Under the pieces are notes generated by a model. That model had not been told where the DNA came from, did no database searches, and was given only the letters and a program-made list of their open reading frames with translations. Position numbers and translations under genes: made by a program. Below are positions 7,530 through 16,196 of a stretch of DNA of 64,000 bases, in pieces (position 1 is the stretch's first letter; each line of letters starts with the position of its first letter). The stretch comes from Streptomyces sp. P9-A2 (GTDB lineage Bacteria; Actinomycetota; Actinomycetes; Streptomycetales; Streptomycetaceae), in the NCBI RefSeq assembly GCF_036634175.1, contig NZ_JAZIFX010000001.1, forward strand, positions 6,386,001 through 6,450,000, given 5' to 3'.

Positions 7530-9065
7530 ATGAAGAGATCAGCGGCAGTGCGCCTCAGTGCGACGCTGGCCACGGCGGCCCTCGCGGCCGCGACCGGGCT
7601 GGCGGTGTCGACGTCCTCGGCGTCGGCGGCCGTGAGCGGCAGCGCCACGGGCTACGCCACCCAGAACGGCGGGACCACCGGCGGCGCCGGCGGGCAGACC
7701 GTGCGCGCCACCACGGGCACCGCGATCCACTCGGCCCTGTGCGGCCGGGCCAGCAGCAGCACCCCGATCATCATCGAGGTCCAGGGGACCATCAACCACG
7801 GCAACACCACCAAGGTGTCCGGCAGCAGCTGCAACACCGCGGCCGGCGTGATCGAGCTCAAGCAGATCAGCAACGTCACGATCGTCGGGGTCGGCAGCGG
7901 TGCCGTCTTCGACCAGCTGGGCATCCACATCCGGGAGTCCAGCAACATCATCATCCAGAACGTGACCGTCCGGAACGTCAAGAAGTCCGGCTCGCCCACC
8001 TCCAACGGCGGCGACGCCATCGGTATGGAGAGCGACGTCCGCAACGTCTGGGTCGACCACGCCACGCTCGAGGCGTCCGGCGGGGAGTCGGAGGGCTACG
8101 ACGGCCTCTTCGACATGAAGGACAACACCCAGTACGTGACCCTGTCGTACAGCATCCTGCGCAACTCCGGCCGCGGTGGCCTCATCGGGTCCAGCGAGAG
8201 CGACCGCTCCAACGGCTACGTCACCTTCCATCACAACAAGTACGAGAACATCGACTCCCGCACACCGCTGCTGCGCGGAGGCATCTCGCACATCTACAAC
8301 AACCACTACGTGAACCTGCACGAGTCCGGCATCAACACCCGGGCCGGGGCACGCGCGAAGGTGGACAACAACTACTTCGAGGACTCCAAGGACGTCCTCG
8401 GCACCTTCTACACCAGCGAGGCCGGCTACTGGCAGGTCGGTGGCAACATCTTCGACAACGTGACCTGGTCCGCCCGCAGCGGCGACAACCAGCCCGCCGG
8501 CCCCAACCCGACGTCCAACACCACGGTGAGCATCCCCTACTCCTACGGCCTCGACAACGCGAACTGCGTACCGGACGTGGTCAACCGGACGGCCGGCGCC
8601 AACAAGGGCAACCAGGTCTCGGACGGCAACTGCACCCCGCAGAACCCGGGCCCGACCGACCCCACGACTCCCCCCACCGACCCGACCGATCCCCCCACCG
8701 GGACCAACCTCAGCCTCGGCGCCGGTGCCGACGGCTCCAGCAAGGCCAGCGGTACGAGCTACGGCAACGTGATCGACGGCAACCTGGGCAGCTACTGGTC
8801 GCCGAGCGGCTCGACCGGCTCCGTCTCGGTCAAGTGGTCGTCCGCCACCTCGGTGTCGAAGATCAGCATTCGTGAGGCAGCGGGCTCCGAGGGCGGCATC
8901 CGCAACTGGAGGGTCCTCAACAACGACACCGGTGCCGTTCTGACCTCCGGCAGCGGAGCGGGCGTCATCTCCTTCCCGAAGACGTCGCTGAAGAAGGTCA
9001 CCTTCGAGATCACCAGCTCGAACGGCAGCCCGCGGGTCGCCGAGTTCGAGACCTACAACGGCTAG
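7530..9065 (+). CDS. Secreted pectate lyase (PL1 family) with C-terminal discoidin-like domain
   Basis: A 511-residue exported enzyme that cleaves pectate by beta-elimination. A Sec signal peptide (basic start, Ala/Leu core, cleavage near SASA-AVS at about 34) leads into a parallel beta-helix domain with PL1 landmarks: NVWVDHATLE, GYDGLFDMK, SYSILRNSGRGGLIGSS and SRTPLLRGGISHIYNN. A proline/threonine linker (about 375-393) joins a C-terminal region of about 115 residues that resembles an F5/8-type carbohydrate-binding domain. Its presence implies growth on plant polymer. It is a single-gene unit, probably induced by pectin through a LacI-type operator upstream. Confidence 0.92.
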   Translation: MKRSAAVRLSATLATAALAAATGLAVSTSSASAAVSGSATGYATQNGGTTGGAGGQTVRATTGTAIHSALCGRASSSTPIIIEVQGTINHGNTTKVSGSSCNTAAGVIELKQISNVTIVGVGSGAVFDQLGIHIRESSNIIIQNVTVRNVKKSGSPTSNGGDAIGMESDVRNVWVDHATLEASGGESEGYDGLFDMKDNTQYVTLSYSILRNSGRGGLIGSSESDRSNGYVTFHHNKYENIDSRTPLLRGGISHIYNNHYVNLHESGINTRAGARAKVDNNYFEDSKDVLGTFYTSEAGYWQVGGNIFDNVTWSARSGDNQPAGPNPTSNTTVSIPYSYGLDNANCVPDVVNRTAGANKGNQVSDGNCTPQNPGPTDPTTPPTDPTDPPTGTNLSLGAGADGSSKASGTSYGNVIDGNLGSYWSPSGSTGSVSVKWSSATSVSKISIREAAGSEGGIRNWRVLNNDTGAVLTSGSGAGVISFPKTSLKKVTFEITSSNGSPRVAEFETYNG

Positions 9066-9160
9066 GCAGGCCCCTGAAGTCAGAGGTCTTCACGCGTCCG
9101 GCTCCAGGTCCCCGCCCGGGGCCAGGGGCCGGACGTCGGCCGTGCCGCCGGAAAAAGGGG

Positions 9161-9179
9161 AGTGTACGTTCGTACGCTC
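9161..9179. promoter_or_regulatory. TetR-type operator of the first MFS gene
   Basis: The sequence AGTGTACG-TT-CGTACGCT is an inverted repeat with one arm mismatch. It is nearly identical to the repeat at 10470-10489 in front of the acetyltransferase-tetR operon. It ends about 20 bp before the MFS ATG (9198). A TAGGGT hexamer at 9186-9191 sits 6 bp before the ATG, which would give a leaderless transcript overlapped by the repressor site. Confidence 0.7.
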
Positions 9180-9197
9180 TGCGGATAGGGTCCGTGC

Positions 9198-10439
9198 ATG
9201 ACCATTGACGTACTGCGGCGGCCGGGCTCGGCCGAGCGGCAGGCTCGCGCAGCCGTTGCCGTGCTCTTCTTCACCAACGGCGCCCTGTTCGCCAACCTGC
9301 TGCCGCGCTATCCGCAGATCAAGGCGGATCTCGGCATCGGCAACGCCGCCTACGGACTGGCCGTCGCGGCGTTCCCGGCGGGGGCCGTCGTGGCCGGGCT
9401 GGGGGCGGGAGTCCTCGTCCGCCGACTGGGCTCGGCGCGGGCGGCGGTGGCGAGCACCCTGCTGACCGCGGCCGGGATTCTCGTCGCCGGTCTGGCGCAG
9501 TCGGTGGTGCTGTTCGCGATGGCACTGTTCCTGGCCGGCGCCATGGACGCGTTCACCGACGTCGCGCAGAACGCCCACGGGCTGCGGGTGCAGCGCCGCT
9601 ACGGACGCTCCATCATCAACTCCTTCCACGCCATCTGGTCCATCGGCGCCGTCACCGGCGGAGCCATGGCCGCCGGGGCGATCGCGCTCGACCTCCCGCT
9701 CGGCGTGCACCTGCTGATCTCGGGCGTGCTCTTCGGGATCACCGCCTGTGTCGCCCTGCGGTTCTGCCTGCCGGGACCCGACACCGAGCCGGCCGAGGAA
9801 ACGGAGGCGAAGGAGGAGTCGAGGGAGAAGGGGAGCGGCGGAGGCGGGCGTTCGGTCGTGACCTCGCGGACGCGGTACGTGCTGGCCGCGCTCGTCCTCA
9901 TCGCCACCGCCGGGACGCTCGTCGAGGACGCGGGCAACTCCTGGGCCGCGCTCTACCTCTCCGACTCACTGAACGCGTCGGCGGCACTGGCGGCCTCCGG
10001 CTTCATCGCCCTGGTCGGGGCCCAGTTCGTCGGCCGGATCCTCGGCGACCGGCTCGTCGACCGGTTCGGTCAGCGCGCGGTGGCCCGAGCCGGCGGCCTC
10101 ATCGCCGCGGTCGGCATGGGGCTGGCGCTGGCCGTGCCCACGGTGCCCGGCACGATCCTCGGCTTCGCCGCGGCCGGGTTCGGTGTGGCGACCCTGGTGC
10201 CGGCGGCGATGCACGAGGCCGACGAACTGCCCGGCCTCAAGCCCGGCTCGGGGCTGACGATCGTCTCCTGGCTGATGCGGCTCGGCTTCCTGCTCTCCCC
10301 GCCGATCGTCGGCCTCGTCGCCGACGAGGCCGGCCTGCGCCTCGGCCTGCTGGTGGTGCCCCTCGCAGGCGTGATCGTGGTCGTGCTCGCCGGGGTGCTG
10401 GGGGCCCGGAAGCGGCAACCGGCAAGCGACGAGGGGTAG
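9198..10439 (+). CDS. MFS transporter (YbjJ-like)
   Basis: A 413-residue major facilitator with about 12 predicted helices in two halves, split by a charged cytosolic loop ([21 protein letters not shown], about 195-216). The opening [19 protein letters not shown] and the [16 protein letters not shown] loop after helix 2 fit the YbjJ/FsrB-like branch of small-molecule exporters. No clear Shine-Dalgarno is seen before the ATG at 9198; a -10-like hexamer directly upstream suggests leaderless expression. The shared inverted repeat ties it to the TetR gene at 11099. It is related in sequence to the MFS at 11726. The substrate is unknown. Confidence 0.88.
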   Translation: MTIDVLRRPGSAERQARAAVAVLFFTNGALFANLLPRYPQIKADLGIGNAAYGLAVAAFPAGAVVAGLGAGVLVRRLGSARAAVASTLLTAAGILVAGLAQSVVLFAMALFLAGAMDAFTDVAQNAHGLRVQRRYGRSIINSFHAIWSIGAVTGGAMAAGAIALDLPLGVHLLISGVLFGITACVALRFCLPGPDTEPAEETEAKEESREKGSGGGGRSVVTSRTRYVLAALVLIATAGTLVEDAGNSWAALYLSDSLNASAALAASGFIALVGAQFVGRILGDRLVDRFGQRAVARAGGLIAAVGMGLALAVPTVPGTILGFAAAGFGVATLVPAAMHEADELPGLKPGSGLTIVSWLMRLGFLLSPPIVGLVADEAGLRLGLLVVPLAGVIVVVLAGVLGARKRQPASDEG

Positions 10440-10469
10440 AAGAGCGCCGCGGCGACCCTCGTACGCAAT

Positions 10470-10489
10470 GAGCGTACGTTCGTACGCTC
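10470..10489. promoter_or_regulatory. TetR-type operator of the acetyltransferase-tetR operon
   Basis: The arms GAGCGTACG and CGTACGCTC are perfect inverted repeats around a TT centre. The site lies 20 bp before the ATG at 10510, with TACCGT at 10497-10502 as a likely -10 box 7 bp before the ATG. The same operator stands before the MFS gene at 9198. The most likely ligand is the TetR protein encoded second in this operon, acting as an autorepressor. Confidence 0.75.
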
Positions 10490-10509
10490 CAGGGTGTACC
10501 GTCGGTTTC

Positions 10510-11091
10510 ATGCCGACGGACCACTTCGCGCAGGACCCCCGTACCAACCTGGAACGGATGCGGGCGGGCGACCTCTACATCGCCGACGATCCCGAGATCG
10601 CCCGCCGGCAGCAGGAGGCCGTACGCCTGGCCGCCCGCTTCCAGGCCGCCTTCGTCGAGGACGCCGCCGCGGCGCAGTCGATCCTCGCCGAACTGCTCGG
10701 CGCCGTGGGCGAGGAGGCGCATGTGCGCCCGCCCCTGCACGTCGACTACGGCAGCAACATCACCATCGGGGCACGCACCTTCGTCAACTACAACCTGACC
10801 GCGCTGGACGTCGCGGCCATCGTCATCGGCGAGGACTGCCAGATCGGCCCGAACGTCCAGCTCCTCACCCCCACGCACCCCGTGGAACCGCAGCCCCGGC
10901 GCGACAAGCTGGAGGCCGCGCAGCCGATCACCATCGGCGACAACGTCTGGATCGGCGGCGGCGCCATCGTCCTGCCCGGAGTCACCATCGGGGACAACTC
11001 CGTGATCGGCGCCGGCGCGGTCGTCACCAAGGACGTACCGGCGAACGTGATCGCCGTCGGCAACCCCGCCCGCCCGGTCCGCGGTATCTGA
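10510..11091 (+). CDS. Sugar O-acetyltransferase (maltose/galactoside acetyltransferase type)
   Basis: A 193-residue left-handed beta-helix acetyltransferase of the LacA/Maa family. The N-terminal maltose acetyltransferase helix ([19 protein letters not shown]) is followed by hexapeptide repeats, [23 protein letters not shown], the family's catalytic histidine in [14 protein letters not shown], and the closing [25 protein letters not shown]. It transfers acetyl from acetyl-CoA to a sugar or similar acceptor. ATG 10510 is preferred over the longer in-frame start at 10468, which would run through the operator. The tetR gene follows after 7 bp. The shared operator with the MFS gene suggests acetylation and export of one compound (inference). 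Confidence 0.92.
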   Translation: MPTDHFAQDPRTNLERMRAGDLYIADDPEIARRQQEAVRLAARFQAAFVEDAAAAQSILAELLGAVGEEAHVRPPLHVDYGSNITIGARTFVNYNLTALDVAAIVIGEDCQIGPNVQLLTPTHPVEPQPRRDKLEAAQPITIGDNVWIGGGAIVLPGVTIGDNSVIGAGAVVTKDVPANVIAVGNPARPVRGI

Positions 11092-11098
11092 GGCTCCC

Positions 11099-11662
11099 GT
11101 GGCCACCGGACACACCGACCCGCAACGGCGCGAACGCATCATCGCCGCCACCCTCGACCTCATCGCGGAGGAGGGCCTCGCGGCGGTCTCGCACCGCAAG
11201 ATCGCCCGGCGCGCCGGGGTGCCGCTGGGGTCCATGACGTACCACTTCAGCGGGATGGACGAACTGCTCAGAGAGGCCTTCGGTGAGTTCACCGGCCAGG
11301 CGGTCGCGGTCTTCGACGCGTATCTCGCGGAGCCGGCCGACAGGGAGGAGGCCATCGAGGCCGTGGCCGACCTCGTCCACACCCTGTCCGAGGGCAGCCG
11401 GCGCGACCTCGTGCTCACCCAGGAGCTGTACGCTCTCGCCGCACGCCGGCCCGCCTACCGGGAACTCACCCACGAGTGGATGCGCCGCAGCCGGGTCCAC
11501 CTCGAGAAGTACTTCGACCCGGACACCGCCCGCCAGCTCGACGCCCTCATCGAGGGACTGACCCTCCATCGCGCCCTGTCCCGGGAACCCCATGACCGGG
11601 TCCTGACGCTCGCCGCGATCACCCGCATCACCACGGCGACCGGCACTCACCGGGAGCCCTGA
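11099..11662 (+). CDS. TetR-family transcriptional regulator (probable local repressor)
   Basis: A 187-residue TetR protein with a GTG start 7 bp after the acetyltransferase gene. The N-terminal helix-turn-helix reads RIIAATLDLIAEEGLAAVSHRKIARRAGVPLGSMTYHF (about residues 13-50, quoted here only as the domain landmark SHRKIARRAGVPLGSMTYHF). The C-terminal helical ligand and dimer domain is short but complete. Co-transcription with the acetyltransferase, and the same inverted repeat before that gene and before the MFS at 9198, make autorepression and control of the exporter the simplest model. The inducer may be the molecule acetylated or exported. A 15-bp hairpin follows directly. Confidence 0.9.
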   Translation: MATGHTDPQRRERIIAATLDLIAEEGLAAVSHRKIARRAGVPLGSMTYHFSGMDELLREAFGEFTGQAVAVFDAYLAEPADREEAIEAVADLVHTLSEGSRRDLVLTQELYALAARRPAYRELTHEWMRRSRVHLEKYFDPDTARQLDALIEGLTLHRALSREPHDRVLTLAAITRITTATGTHREP

Positions 11663-11678
11663 GCGGGACCCCCAGCCG

Positions 11679-11715
11679 CCCGTGCGGCACAGTCCTGACC
11701 ACTGTGCCGCACGGG
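11679..11715. terminator. Bidirectional hairpin terminator between tetR and the convergent MFS gene
   Basis: A perfect 15-bp stem (CCCGTGCGGCACAGT, 11679-11693) with a 7-nt loop and its complement at 11701-11715 lies in the 63-bp gap between two convergent genes. There is no clear U-tract, as is common in Streptomyces. Confidence 0.8.
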
Positions 11716-11725
11716 CATCACCGCC

Positions 11726-13009
11726 TCAGGCGACCCCGTCCACGTCCGGTCCCGCGCCCCCACCGGCCGGGGCGGCCACAGCCTGCTTCCGCCAGGTGAC
11801 GCGCCGCGCGGAGACGGACACCAGCAGGGCCGAGGCGGCGACCACCGCCATGCCGACCGTCAGGTCCGTTCGGCCCGCCACGAAGCCGATCAGCGCCGGG
11901 CCGGCCAGCAGGCCGGTGGTGCCCATGGCGGCGACCAGGGCCAGGGCCCGCGGACCCTCCGCGGCGGCCGCGACGTAGAGGCAGGGCGTCACGGTCGCCA
12001 TGCCCAGGCCCACACAGGCGAAGCCGATCAGCGCGGGCCAGGTCCCGCCGGCCGCCAGGGCGAGCGCGAGACCGGTGCCGGCCACCACACTGCCGACGTG
12101 GACGACCCGTGCGTCGCCCAGGCGGCTCCGCCAGCCGTCGCCGAGGAGGCGGGCCAGCACCATCATCACCGACACCACGGCGATGCCCAGCGGCGCGAGC
12201 TGCCCCGACGCGCCGGTCTCCGCCGTGAGGTAGAGCGCCGACCAGTCGTTCATCGCGCCCTCGGTGACCGTGCCGAACACCATCGCGCAACCCAGCCAGA
12301 GTGCCGCCCCGGAGGCACCGGCGAAGCGCCGGACGGTCTTGGCGGTGCCCTTCGCGGCATCCTCCTCCGCGACATCCCGCTCGGGCTCGTCCCGCTCGGG
12401 CTCCGCAGTGTGCTCGTCGGCGGTCAGACGCGGGCGCGCGGCGGTGAGCAGCAGCAGGAGCAGGGCCGCGGCGACGGCGAAGTGCGCGGACACGGTGTGC
12501 GTCACGACGTTCATCCCCGACGCGAGGAGCGCGGCCGCGAGCGAGCCCGCGCTGAACGTGGCGTGCAGCCGCGCCATCGCGGCCCGCCCGTACCGGGCCT
12601 CGAGCGCCGCGCCCTGCGCGTTCATGGCGACGTTCAGACAGCCGACGGCCACCCCGTCGACGAAGACCACCACCAGGGCGAGGGGGTAGGAGCCGGCCGC
12701 GGACAGCGCCGGCAGCACCGCCGCCAGAGCCAGTGCCGACCAGAGCGCGAGACGCCGCGAACCGAGCTGCCGCATCAGCCGGGCGACCAGCGGGAAGGAC
12801 ACCGCGGCGCCGACCCCGCAGACCATCAGCAGCAGACCCAGCCGTGTTTCGTCGAGGCCGAACCGGTCCTTGAGAGCGGGCAGCCGGGAGACCCAGGTGG
12901 CGTACTGGAAGCCGAGGAAGCAGAACAGCGCGGCGATGGCCAGCTGGTCGCGCCGGAAGGCGCCGAGCGCGCGGGGTGCGGGGGTACGGGGTGCGGGGGT
13001 GCGGGACAT
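11726..13009 (-). CDS. MFS transporter, last gene of the PhyH-decarboxylase operon
   Basis: A 427-residue major facilitator of about 12 helices, related to the one at 9198 (opening AIAALFCFLGFQYATWVSRLPALKDRFGL). The two halves are separated by a charged loop (TAEPERDEPERDVAEEDAAKG). Its ATG lies 5 bp after the stop of the decarboxylase-acetyltransferase gene, so it belongs to that operon and probably exports the product or provides self-protection. The N-terminus carries a five-residue repeat (RTPAP twice) from a 15-bp DNA repeat at 12973-13002. The direction of transport is inferred from family and context only. Confidence 0.88.
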   Translation of the reverse strand: MSRTPAPRTPAPRALGAFRRDQLAIAALFCFLGFQYATWVSRLPALKDRFGLDETRLGLLLMVCGVGAAVSFPLVARLMRQLGSRRLALWSALALAAVLPALSAAGSYPLALVVVFVDGVAVGCLNVAMNAQGAALEARYGRAAMARLHATFSAGSLAAALLASGMNVVTHTVSAHFAVAAALLLLLLTAARPRLTADEHTAEPERDEPERDVAEEDAAKGTAKTVRRFAGASGAALWLGCAMVFGTVTEGAMNDWSALYLTAETGASGQLAPLGIAVVSVMMVLARLLGDGWRSRLGDARVVHVGSVVAGTGLALALAAGGTWPALIGFACVGLGMATVTPCLYVAAAAEGPRALALVAAMGTTGLLAGPALIGFVAGRTDLTVGMAVVAASALLVSVSARRVTWRKQAVAAPAGGGAGPDVDGVA

Positions 13010-13014
13010 GGGCG

Positions 13015-14817
13015 TCAGCCCTCCGTTTCGGGGCCGTCGGACCGGCAGCCCGGGACCGGGCCGGACATGTAGACCGCGTTCTCGCCGTAACTCGCGGGGA
13101 GTTCGACCCGTCGGTCGGGCCGGAACCCGTGCCGGGCCCAGAAACTCTCGGTGCCTCCCACGGCGACCAGGGAGACCTCCTCGTACACCTGTCGTGCGGT
13201 CGCGGTGAGATGGCGTACGAGCCTGCCGCCCAGGCCCCGGCCGCGCAGGTCGTCGGCGACGACCAGGTCGTGCAGGTGCAGATGGGAGGAGGCGAAGGAC
13301 CGCTCCTCGGGCCGCTCCAGGTCCGGATACCGCGACGGCGGGTAGGGCAGGGCGAGGACGTAGCCGGCGATCCGGTCGCCGGTCTCCAGGACGAAGCAGG
13401 TCGCAGGGGAGGCGCGGCCCCGGGACTCCAGCGCCTCCCGGCCCTCGGACAGCCCGGCGGGCGCGTACACCTCGGCCTCCAGGGCGGCGACCCGCGGCCA
13501 GTCGTCCTCGGCGAGGAGGCGGATACGCAGGCCGCCCAGCACCTGGTCCCGCACCAGCACCTGATCCCGCACCGGTACCCGATCCCGCCCGGAGCGGACC
13601 GGGGAACCACCCCTGCCGCCACCGCCACCGCCCCTGCCGTCGCCGTCGCCGTCGCTCCCGCCCACGCAGCTGTGGGGGAGCGGGGCGAAGCCGTTGAAGC
13701 CGCGGGTCATGTAGCTGGTGGCGTAGGCGCCGCTGGACAGCACCCAGACCGGGTCGCCCGAGGCGAGCGCCTTCGGCACGAGGACACGGCGGTGCTCGGG
13801 CGCGTAGGAGTCGTCGCTGTCACAGGTGGGGCCCGCGACGACGGCGGGGACCAGGTCGGCGTCGGCCGGATGGGTCGGAAAGACGAGCGGATACTGCAAC
13901 TCGTCCATCTCATAAAGGCCGTTGAACTTTCCGCAGCTCAGATAGAGCCAGTACGCCCGTTCCCCGTCCGGTCGCCGGCGCGAGGTGAGCCGGGAGACGT
14001 GCGCCCTGACGGCACTGTGGTCGGCGACCAGATGGCGTCCCGGCTCGATCAGGAAGTCCAGTGGATCCGGGGCGAGTTCGCGGAGGCGTTCCATGCCCTC
14101 GCGTAGGACGGCGAAGATCTTGTCCAGCGGGGGTTCCAGCCGGTCTCCCCGCCGGTCCGTGTAGCCGAGTGCGGGCAGGCCGCCGCCGAGGTTGACGTGA
14201 TCGGGCGAGATTCCGCGCGCGTGCAGTGCCGGCAGGACCTCACCCAGCGTCGCGAACGCCTGCTGCCAGGCCTCGGTGGTCATCTGCTGCGACCCGACGT
14301 GCACCGACAGCCCGGCGGGGACCAGACCCGCCTCCCGCGCCGACTCCAGTACGCGTACGGCGTCGTCCGCCGAGCAGCCGAACTTCCGGCTCAGTCCCCA
14401 CAGGGCCCCCTGGCCCGTGGTCGCCAGCCGGCAGAACACCCGGGAGCCGGGGGCGTGCGCGGCCAGCGCCGCCACGTCCTCCGGGCTGTCGGTGGCGAAG
14501 TCCCGTACGCCGAGCCGGTGGGCCTGGGCGATGTGCTCGTCGGACTTGACGGTGTTGCCGTAGTGGATCCGGTCCGCGGGCGTGCCCGTGGCGAGGGCCT
14601 GGACGATTTCCCGGGGGCTCGCCGCGTCGAACCCGGCGCCCCGGCCGGCCAGGCACGCCAGCACCTCGTCCACGGGGCACGCCTTCATGGCGAACCGCAC
14701 GCCGACGCCGGGCAACTCCCCGGTCAGCGCGTCGAACCGGGCGGCGATGCCGTCCAGGTCATGGATGATCCGGTCGTTCGGGGCAGCCGCGAGCGCGGTA
14801 CGCAGTGCCGGATTCAC
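13015..14817 (-). CDS. Fusion: fold-III PLP decarboxylase (ornithine/lysine type) plus GNAT acetyltransferase
   Basis: A 600-residue two-domain protein. Residues 1 to about 390 are a fold-type III PLP decarboxylase. The PLP lysine is K45 in RFAMKACP. Also present are LSVHVGSQQM, the phosphate loop NLGGGLPALGY, the catalytic cysteine motif AGPTCDSDDS and a GAYATSYMTRGFNGF C-terminus. A glycine-rich and repeat-bearing linker (GDGDGRGGGGGGRGG, VRDQVLVRDQVLGG) leads to a GNAT domain from about 430, with the acetyl-CoA loop DDLRGRGLGGRLVRHL. The fusion could decarboxylate a basic amino acid and acetylate the amine in one polypeptide. The GTG start overlaps the upstream stop. The substrate is not known; ornithine- or lysine-like is inferred from family. 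Confidence 0.88.
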   Translation of the reverse strand: MNPALRTALAAAPNDRIIHDLDGIAARFDALTGELPGVGVRFAMKACPVDEVLACLAGRGAGFDAASPREIVQALATGTPADRIHYGNTVKSDEHIAQAHRLGVRDFATDSPEDVAALAAHAPGSRVFCRLATTGQGALWGLSRKFGCSADDAVRVLESAREAGLVPAGLSVHVGSQQMTTEAWQQAFATLGEVLPALHARGISPDHVNLGGGLPALGYTDRRGDRLEPPLDKIFAVLREGMERLRELAPDPLDFLIEPGRHLVADHSAVRAHVSRLTSRRRPDGERAYWLYLSCGKFNGLYEMDELQYPLVFPTHPADADLVPAVVAGPTCDSDDSYAPEHRRVLVPKALASGDPVWVLSSGAYATSYMTRGFNGFAPLPHSCVGGSDGDGDGRGGGGGGRGGSPVRSGRDRVPVRDQVLVRDQVLGGLRIRLLAEDDWPRVAALEAEVYAPAGLSEGREALESRGRASPATCFVLETGDRIAGYVLALPYPPSRYPDLERPEERSFASSHLHLHDLVVADDLRGRGLGGRLVRHLTATARQVYEEVSLVAVGGTESFWARHGFRPDRRVELPASYGENAVYMSGPVPGCRSDGPETEG

Positions 14818-16196
14818 CGGACCGCGCCCCGGGACCGGACGGTGGCACCGGGGCGGGCCGCGCTCCGGACGCCGGTCGTCCGGGCCGCTTCCATCAGCGC
14901 CGCCCAGCCGTCGATCAGCAGCACGAAGTCCTCGATGTCCCGCCCCGCCTCCGCCAGCAGCGACTCCTGCTCCGCGGCCACTCGCTCGGCGAACTCGGCG
15001 TATTTTCCGCCCAGTCGTCGGTAGGTCCGCTGGACGACGTCCAGTCGGCGCTCGTTCTCGGCGCGGTCCAGCCGCACGCTGCGTGCCAGCAGGGCACGGA
15101 CCGGCGCCGCGTCGAGCCGCTGCCCGTCGTCGAGGAGCGCGGGACCGGCCTCGGCCATGCCGGCGTAGACGAAGTGGAAGTGGAGCATCGACAGCAGGAA
15201 CTTCACGAACCGCCGCTGGTACGCCATGAATCCGGCATGCGTACGGCGTTCCCCGGTGTAGAAGTTCTCGATGTCCCGGTTGTGCAGGACACCGGGCAGG
15301 GTGGCGTCGTGCACGGCGTGGACGAGGAAGTAGTCGCTGCCGATGGTGTCGGTCGCGGGCGGCAGCGGCAGCCGCTCGTACACGTCCTGGTGGAAGGCGA
15401 TGTTGCACATGTCCACCCGCATGGGGTCGACCAGGGTCAGCGTCGCGTGGTCGCCCCGGAAGGGAAGCAGCCCGGCACCCTTGAAGGACTCCTCGGCCAG
15501 GCCCGCCCGCTCCTCCTCGGACCACTCGGCCGGGGCCCACAGGCCCACGACCGTGTCGTACGCGTCCTTGTCGAGTTCCCGGATGCCGCCGATGTCGACG
15601 GACAGTTCCCCGATGAAGGACGCGCCCACCATCGCCACCGGCCGATGGGCGAGCGATGGATCGAGGTCCACTTCCGACACCCCGGCGGAGGCGTCGGCGG
15701 CCCGCTTGCCGAGAGACGCCAGCTCGTGACGGATCGGGAAGACGGGCTCGCCCTCGAACACCTGGTAGCGGCTGTCGGAGTCCCGGCGGTGCACCGAACG
15801 GCACCCCAGAGCGGCCGCGACGAGGAACGCCCGGTCGGTGCAGGCACCGTACGAGACGCCGTCCGGGAGCAGGAGGCCGAGCAGGTGGTCCGGCTCCGAC
15901 TCCGGCAGCGCGGCGCGGTCGATCACGTCCCGCAGAAAGACCCGTTGGGCCCGCTCGTCGAGGTGGTGCACCACGACACCCGGGACCACGGGCAGCCCGG
16001 CGACGGTGCGGTCGTGCGCCGAGACGGTCGGCGCGTCGGAGGAGTCGAGAATCAGCAGATGCACCTCGACCTCGAACTCCCTTACGGCGTAAGCCGCTTC
16101 GGCGGCGACGGCGGAGATGGTCGCCGCACACGCCCGGTTCGTCGGGAGTGTCAGACCGACCCTGTGCCGGCGTGGCACGTCGAACGCCCCGGTCAT
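14814..16196 (-). CDS. Protein of unassigned family (possibly DUF6271), glycosyltransferase-like N-terminus
   Basis: A 460-residue soluble protein that I cannot assign with certainty. The N-terminus (HRVGLTLPTNRACAATISAV...EVEVHLLILDSSD) looks like the first strand-helix-strand of a GT-A-like nucleotide-binding fold. The middle has DPMRVDMCNIAFHQDVYERL and TDTIGSDYFLVHAVHD, and the C-terminal third is helical and charged. There is no signal peptide or membrane helix. It starts 4 nt inside the PhyH stop and its stop overlaps the decarboxylase start, so it is made in step with both. Its position between two biosynthetic enzymes suggests that it activates, transfers or conjugates the pathway intermediate. 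That role is inference only. Confidence 0.75.
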   Translation of the reverse strand: MTGAFDVPRRHRVGLTLPTNRACAATISAVAAEAAYAVREFEVEVHLLILDSSDAPTVSAHDRTVAGLPVVPGVVVHHLDERAQRVFLRDVIDRAALPESEPDHLLGLLLPDGVSYGACTDRAFLVAAALGCRSVHRRDSDSRYQVFEGEPVFPIRHELASLGKRAADASAGVSEVDLDPSLAHRPVAMVGASFIGELSVDIGGIRELDKDAYDTVVGLWAPAEWSEEERAGLAEESFKGAGLLPFRGDHATLTLVDPMRVDMCNIAFHQDVYERLPLPPATDTIGSDYFLVHAVHDATLPGVLHNRDIENFYTGERRTHAGFMAYQRRFVKFLLSMLHFHFVYAGMAEAGPALLDDGQRLDAAPVRALLARSVRLDRAENERRLDVVQRTYRRLGGKYAEFAERVAAEQESLLAEAGRDIEDFVLLIDGWAALMEAARTTGVRSAARPGATVRSRGAVR

